From positions 4,002,001 through 4,066,000 of the forward strand of contig NZ_JAFBCL010000001.1 in assembly GCF_016907655.1 (NCBI RefSeq): DNA of 64,000 nt, given 5' to 3'. Both the position numbers and the translations under genes were made by a program. This DNA is from Saccharothrix algeriensis. GTDB taxonomy: Bacteria > Actinomycetota > Actinomycetes > Mycobacteriales > Pseudonocardiaceae. The notes below the pieces were generated by a model. It did not search any database and was not told the origin of the DNA. It worked only from the letters and a program-made list of their open reading frames with translations. Position 1 is the first letter of the stretch; every line of letters begins with the position of its first letter. Shown in pieces: positions 12,501 to 18,500 of the stretch.

Positions 12501-15500
12501 CCTCGCCGCCGTGCTTGAACTCCAGGCCGGGCGTGCTGAAGATCGTGGCCGGGCTCTCGGACTTGAACCCGCCCGTGGCGCCGCCCACGACGACGTCGTT
12601 GCCCTCGGTCCTGCGGACGTCGGCCGAGGTCGAGGTCGAGGTGCTGGTCGGGTTCTCCATCTTCACGCCCGTGCTCAGCCCGGCGAGCTTCGGGTTGACC
12701 AGCTTCGCGTACACCTTGACGTCGGCGTGCTGACCGCTGGTCAGCGACGCCTCGTGCAGGCCCGGCACGGTCAGCGGGCCGGACACCATGCCCGGCAGGT
12801 GCGGCTGGAGGGTCTCCGAGCTGAGCGCCGAGTGCAGCGCGTTGAGCGAGCCGGTGCCCTTGCCGGTCAGGCCGGCCTTCGCGCCCGCCTCCCGCAAGGC
12901 GGTGACCGCGGCCTCGCGCAGCTCCTTCGCGCCGCGGAAGGTCTCCACCGACGCGGACGGCGGCAGCACGGCCGGGTTGCCGGACCGCTGCCACTGCTCG
13001 ATCCGGCTGCCCGCGGCCTCGCTCCGGGGTTGCCTGCTCGGGCCGGGGTCGGCGGGCGGCGCTGTGGGTGGTGCGGGCGGTGCGGTGGGCGCTGCGGGCG
13101 GTGCTGCGGGCGGTGCTGCGGGCGGTGCGGTGGGTGGCGCTGCGGTGGGCGCGGCGGGGTTGTTCCCGGCAGGCGCCGGGGCGGGTGCGATCTTCAGGTT
13201 GTCGGCGTGCAGCCGCACGGACACGTCGCCGGTGACCGAGCCCTGCGCGAGGGGTGCGCCGCCGGTGCCCCTCTCCACCACCAGCTCGAACTTCACGGGC
13301 ACGTCGAACCTGGCCACCGGACCGGTGCCGACCCGCTTGTGCCCGACCTGGCTCGTCGTGGCGTCGGTGACGTTCGTGGTGGTCGAGCTGCCGGTGTTGA
13401 CCGCGACGGAGACGCCCGCCGACGTGCCGGACAGGTTCGGGTCGGTGTTCTGCGGCAGGCCCGCACCGGGCAGCTTGAGCCCCGCGCCCCAGCCGCTGCC
13501 GCGGCCGGACCCGGTGGTGCTCCTGGTGCTGCCCGCGATGATGTGCTCGACGTCGATGCCGTCGTTGGCCACGCCGGTGAACTTCGGCGAGCCGTCGATG
13601 TTCGCCTTCAGGGTCACCTGGTAGGTGTCCTTGCCGAACGTGTTGGGCTTGTGCACCAGCAGCGGCACACCACCGTCGAGCGCGCTGTCCATCAGGGACC
13701 TGACGCTGGTCGGGGACCCGAGGTCCAGCAGGCGCCGGAGGTTGTTCATCGAGTCGTCCAGCACCGAGTCCGGCACCAGGTCGAGGCCCTTGGCCTTCAG
13801 GTCGGTCAGCAGGTTCGGCACCAGCCGCGACAGGGTCGGCGGCATCGCCTCGACCATGCCCAGGCCCATCGAGCCGGGCTTCGCCGGGTCGAAGGTCTTC
13901 GGCGGCAGGACCTCCGCGTCGGGGGCCGGGGACGACGGCGGCTCCGGGGCCGGCGTGACGGCGTCCGGGTCGGCGGGGGTGATGGCGTCCGGGTCGGCCG
14001 GCGCGGGTGCGGTCTGCGTGTCGGGGTTCGGCGTGGCACCGGTCGGCGGGGTGCCGGTCGGCGGGGTGCCGGTCGGCGTGGCACCGGTCGGCGTGGCGTC
14101 GGTTTGCGGGGTGCCGGTCGGCGTGGCACCGGTCGGCGGGGTGCCGGTCGGTGCGGCACCGGTCGGCGTGGCGTCGGTTTGCGGGGCGCCGGTCGGCGGG
14201 GTGGTCTGCGGGGTGGGGGAGGGCGTGGCCGAGGGGTCGGCCAGGGCTCCCAGCTCGATCGCCGTCTGCTCGCTGACCCGCGCGAACAGGCCGCCCGGCA
14301 GGTGCACGGCGCCCGCGGCGGTCGACGGCGCGCCCTTGTGCGCGGTGTTGCCGGCGCGGCTCTCGGCGACCACGGTGACCGTCGGGTTGAACCGCAGCAG
14401 CACGGTGCGCACGCCCGAGGGCGTGTTCTTGACCCGGTCCACGTTCCCGGCGACCTCCGCGCCGGACGCCTCAGACTTGGACCACAGCGTCTTCTTGGCC
14501 ACGACGCCGATCCCGCCCTGACCGGTGGCGTTCGCGACCGGCTTCGCGGGGACGGTGACGCCGGCCTGCGCCTCCCACGACACGCCGCCGACCCGGTTGT
14601 CCCCGGTCCGGAACCCGCCGCTGGTGGTGTTCTCGGTGCTGGTCCTGTCCGCGACCGCCACCAGCTCGGGCGTGCCCAGCTCGACCTTGACCCCGATCGC
14701 GCCGGTCCGGTCGTTGATCCGGCGGCCGTACTTCAGGCCGCCCTCCTGCACGCCGGTCTCGACCATCCTGGTCAGGTTGGCCTTCATGGCCTCCGGGCTG
14801 AACATCCGGTCGATCTGGTTGCGCGCGGGCGTGCCCGGCACGGTCAGCGACGAGTCGCCGCCGGCGGCCCTGTCGAGCACCTCGATCGCCTGCTGCTTGA
14901 CCGCGTGCGCGTTGGTCAGCGCCTCGACGTGCAGGATCTCCGGCGCGGCCTTGCCGGGCGCGTCGGTGAGCCAGTCCCTGAGGCTCGCTGGCGGGGTGAC
15001 GTCCGGGACCACCACCGGGTCCTTCGGCCGCAGCTCGGCGGCCCGCTCGGGGGTCAGCCTGCTCTTGTCGATCGTGGAGCTGTCCGACGCCCACAGCTGC
15101 ACGGTGCCGGAGATGTCGTCGATCCGCCCGATCCCGGTCGGGTTGACCGCCGGCGGCGGCCCGGTCCGCGCGACGACCTGCGGCACCGGCACCTGGAGCT
15201 GCGGCATCCCCGGCGTGATCCGCTTGACCCACGCGCGGTTGCGGCTGAACCGGGTGATCTCGACCTCGAACTCGACCCGGTAGTCGAAGACCTGGGCGTT
15301 GGCGCCGCCCGCGTTCAGCCCGGAGCTGTTCACCGCCGGGCCCGCGGTGGTCCGCACCGCGGTGTTGGAGCTGCGCTTGACGCCCACGGCGCCGGTGGGC
15401 GTGAGGGTGGCGGCGCCCACGTCGGACTTGCCGCCGAGCTTGCCCTCGACGCCCGCGTTCCAGCCCTTCTGGGTGGTGGTCGAGCTGTCCAGCCGGGGGC

Positions 15501-18500
15501 CGCTGCCCGACCAGCCGCGCACGTTGTGGTCGTCCACCTGCCCCAGGTGGGTCCCGCCGGTCAGCTTGGCCTTGACGTTGATGTTGACGAAGTCGTTGGT
15601 GAAGCGCCCCCGGTGCTTGAGCTGCACGTCGACGCCGGGGCCGACCAGGCTGTCCAACCTGGCCCGCAGCGCGGTCGGCGACAGCTCGGCGTCCAGCTTG
15701 CGCTGGTTCTCCAGCTGCGCCACGACGTCGGCGAAGTTCTTGGGGCCCTTGCCCCGCACGGGCGTGCCCGCGCGCTCGTCCCACTCCGGCAGGAAGCCCG
15801 CCAGCTCGGGCACCTTCCGCAGCTGCGACTCGACCTGCTGCTGCACCCGGTGGGCGGGCGCGAACTCGCCGACCTTGACGTTGCCCGCCGCCAGCGCGGC
15901 GCCCAGGTAGGGCGGCGCGACCCTGGTGTCGGGGGAGCCGGCCTTGAAGTCCGCGGACCCCTCCGGCGTGGGCAGCTTCTGCAGCTGCGCCTCCGGCAGG
16001 CCCACCCGCACGTAGGTGGTGACCGGGATCCGGTCGACCTTGCCGTTGGCGGTGCGGACTTCCAGGTCCGCCTTCACCTCGTACAGGCCGATGTCGCTCT
16101 TGACCTGCACGCCGGCCCGGTTGCCGACGTTGGTGCCGGTGTTCGACGTCTCGGTCACCTTGGCCCCGATGCCACCCACGGCCGCGATCGAGCCGGTCAC
16201 CCCCACGGGCGGGTTCGCGCCGAAACCGACGGAGGCCGTGACGTCGACACCGCTCTTGGTGTTGGCCGTGACCCCGGTGTTGGTGGTGGCGATGTCGTGC
16301 AGGCGCAGCTGCGCCCCGCTGTTGGTGCCGATCAACCGCACGTCGGTGGGCGTGGCCTTCATCTGCACCGCGCCCGCGTAGGAGGCGTTGGGGCTCACCA
16401 GGTTCGGCGAGGTGACCCAGCCGTTGAGCATCGCGCCGAAGTTGTCGCGGATCGTCGTGGGGCTCAGGAAGTCCTGCAACGCGGTGCGACCCGGCGCGCC
16501 GATCTTGACCACCGACGGCGGCAGCAGCCTGGCGACCCGGTCGAAAGCCTGCTTCGGGTCGTCGACCGTGACGGCCTCGGGCCCGTGGTGCTCGATCCTG
16601 GAGACCACCGCGGCGTCCGGGTCGTTCTGCACCGGGCCGGGCGGGGCCAGCTCGACCAGCTCGTTCGGGATCCGGAGGGTGGCCGTCCCGGTCGGCGGGG
16701 TCGCCGGCTTGCGCGGGTCGGCGTTCGGGGCGTTGGCGTCGGTCAGCGAGAGGTCGAAGGTGACCGGGACGACGACGGTCGTGGACTTGCCGCCCGCCCG
16801 GATGGCGCGCTGGTCCTGCGCGGTCGCCTGGACGGTGGTCGACACGGCCGGCCGGGCGAGGCCGACCTTGACCGCCACCGAGCCGAACGCGCCGACGAGC
16901 TGGCCGCCGGTGGCGCTGACGCCCACCTCGCCGTTGGTGGACAGGGAGTTGGCGGTGGTCGCCGAGGCCGTGCTGTTGGCGGTGAAGTCGACCTTCGTGG
17001 AGACGTTCGGGGTGGTCGCGGCGGCGGGGTCGGGCGGGGACTCCAGCTTCGCCTCGACGGTGACCTCGAACCACCGGTTGCCCGCCTTGAGCGGGAACCT
17101 GCGGCCACCGCCGAGGAAGGTCTCGAAGTTCCCGGTCAGCGCCGCCCCGATCCGGGCGAGCCCGTCCGGGTCGACGTTCGCGTCGGCCGGCAGCAGGGCC
17201 CGGACGCCGGCGGTGACCTCCGCCGCGCCGGTCACGTCGGTGACCGCGGCGGTGCCCAGCGCCCTGCCTCGGCGGAGGAAGTCCGGGAGGCGGGGCAGGG
17301 AGGACAGGACGTCGGGCGTGCCGGCGGCCGGGTCGGGGTTCCCGCCCGGGTCCGGGCTGCCGCTCCCGCTCGGGTCCGGGTTCCCGTTCGGGCCTCCACC
17401 CGGGGTCCGGTCGGGGGTACGGTCCGGCGTCCGGTCGGGGGCCGGGGTCCTGCTGCTGCTCGCCTCGGCGTTGCCGGTCGGCATCAGCTCGATGTCGTCG
17501 GGCCCGGTCCTGCCGTCGGGCTGCCGGGTGTCGGGCTGCCGGGTGTCGGGCTGCGGGGTGTCGGGCTCGGCCTTCTGCTTGCCCTTGTTCGAGGTGGGGG
17601 CGGGGCGCGGGGCGTCCGGGGTGATCGCCACGGGCGGTGGCGTGACCACGATGGCCGGGACCTCGGCGCTCGCCCTGCCGTCGGGGCGGTCGGTGTCGGT
17701 GTCGTCGGCGGCCTTGTCCCGGGGGTTCCTGGTGTCGGGCGCCGGCGGCTGCACCGGGGGCGTCGGCTGGGCGAGCGCCGGTGGCTGGACGGGAGGCGTC
17801 GGCCGGCCCGGCGACGTCGGCTGGACCGGCGTCGGCTGACCCGGTGACGTCGGCTGGACCGGCGTCGGCGGCTGGACCGGCGACGTCGGCTGGAGCGGGG
17901 GCGTCGGCTTGGGCGCGGGCGGTGGTGTGGACGGTGAGGACGGCGGGGCCTTGTCGACGGTGCCGTCGCCGGCCTTCGGCGAGGGCGCGTCGAAAACGCC
18001 CTTGCCGGGGCCCGCGGCGAACCTGCTCGACCGGTCGGAGCCGCCGGGCGCGGGTGCGGTGGGTGCGCCGACCGGCGGTGCGACCGGTGGCACGGCGGCC
18101 TGCGGCACACCGCCCGGCTGCGCCGCGGCGGGCGTCGGGGTCCTGCCCGCCGGGGAGGTGCTGGCGTGCTGCGCCGGCGGGGTGTCGACCTTCGCCGCCG
18201 GGGTATCGACCTTCGCGGGTGGGGCGTCGACCTTCGCGGGTGGGAGGTCGACCTTCGCCGCCGGGGCGCCGCCCCTCGCGGGAGGGACGTCGACCTTCGC
18301 CGCCGGGGTGTCGACCCTCGGCGTTCCCGGCGCGTCGGACCTCGGCGCCGGGAACGGCTGGGCCGAAGGCGCGCCGGGTTTCGGCGCGGGCGCGCCGTCA
18401 CCGGGCAGCGTCGGCTTGGGCGCGGGCGGCGGTGTGGACGCCGAGGTCGCCGGGGCCTTGTTGATCGTGCCGTTGCCGGGCGGCGGCGTGGGCGCGTCGA

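Noticed and set aside
500..12994. Second long minus-strand frame (over 4000 codons) within the toxin gene
   Set aside because: It is a shifted-frame shadow with Arg/Pro/Ala-only composition; the recognisable motifs are all in the frame starting at 19848.
8248..17847. Plus-strand open frame of about 3200 codons
   Set aside because: Antisense shadow of the toxin gene with extreme Arg/Gly/Val bias and no domain.
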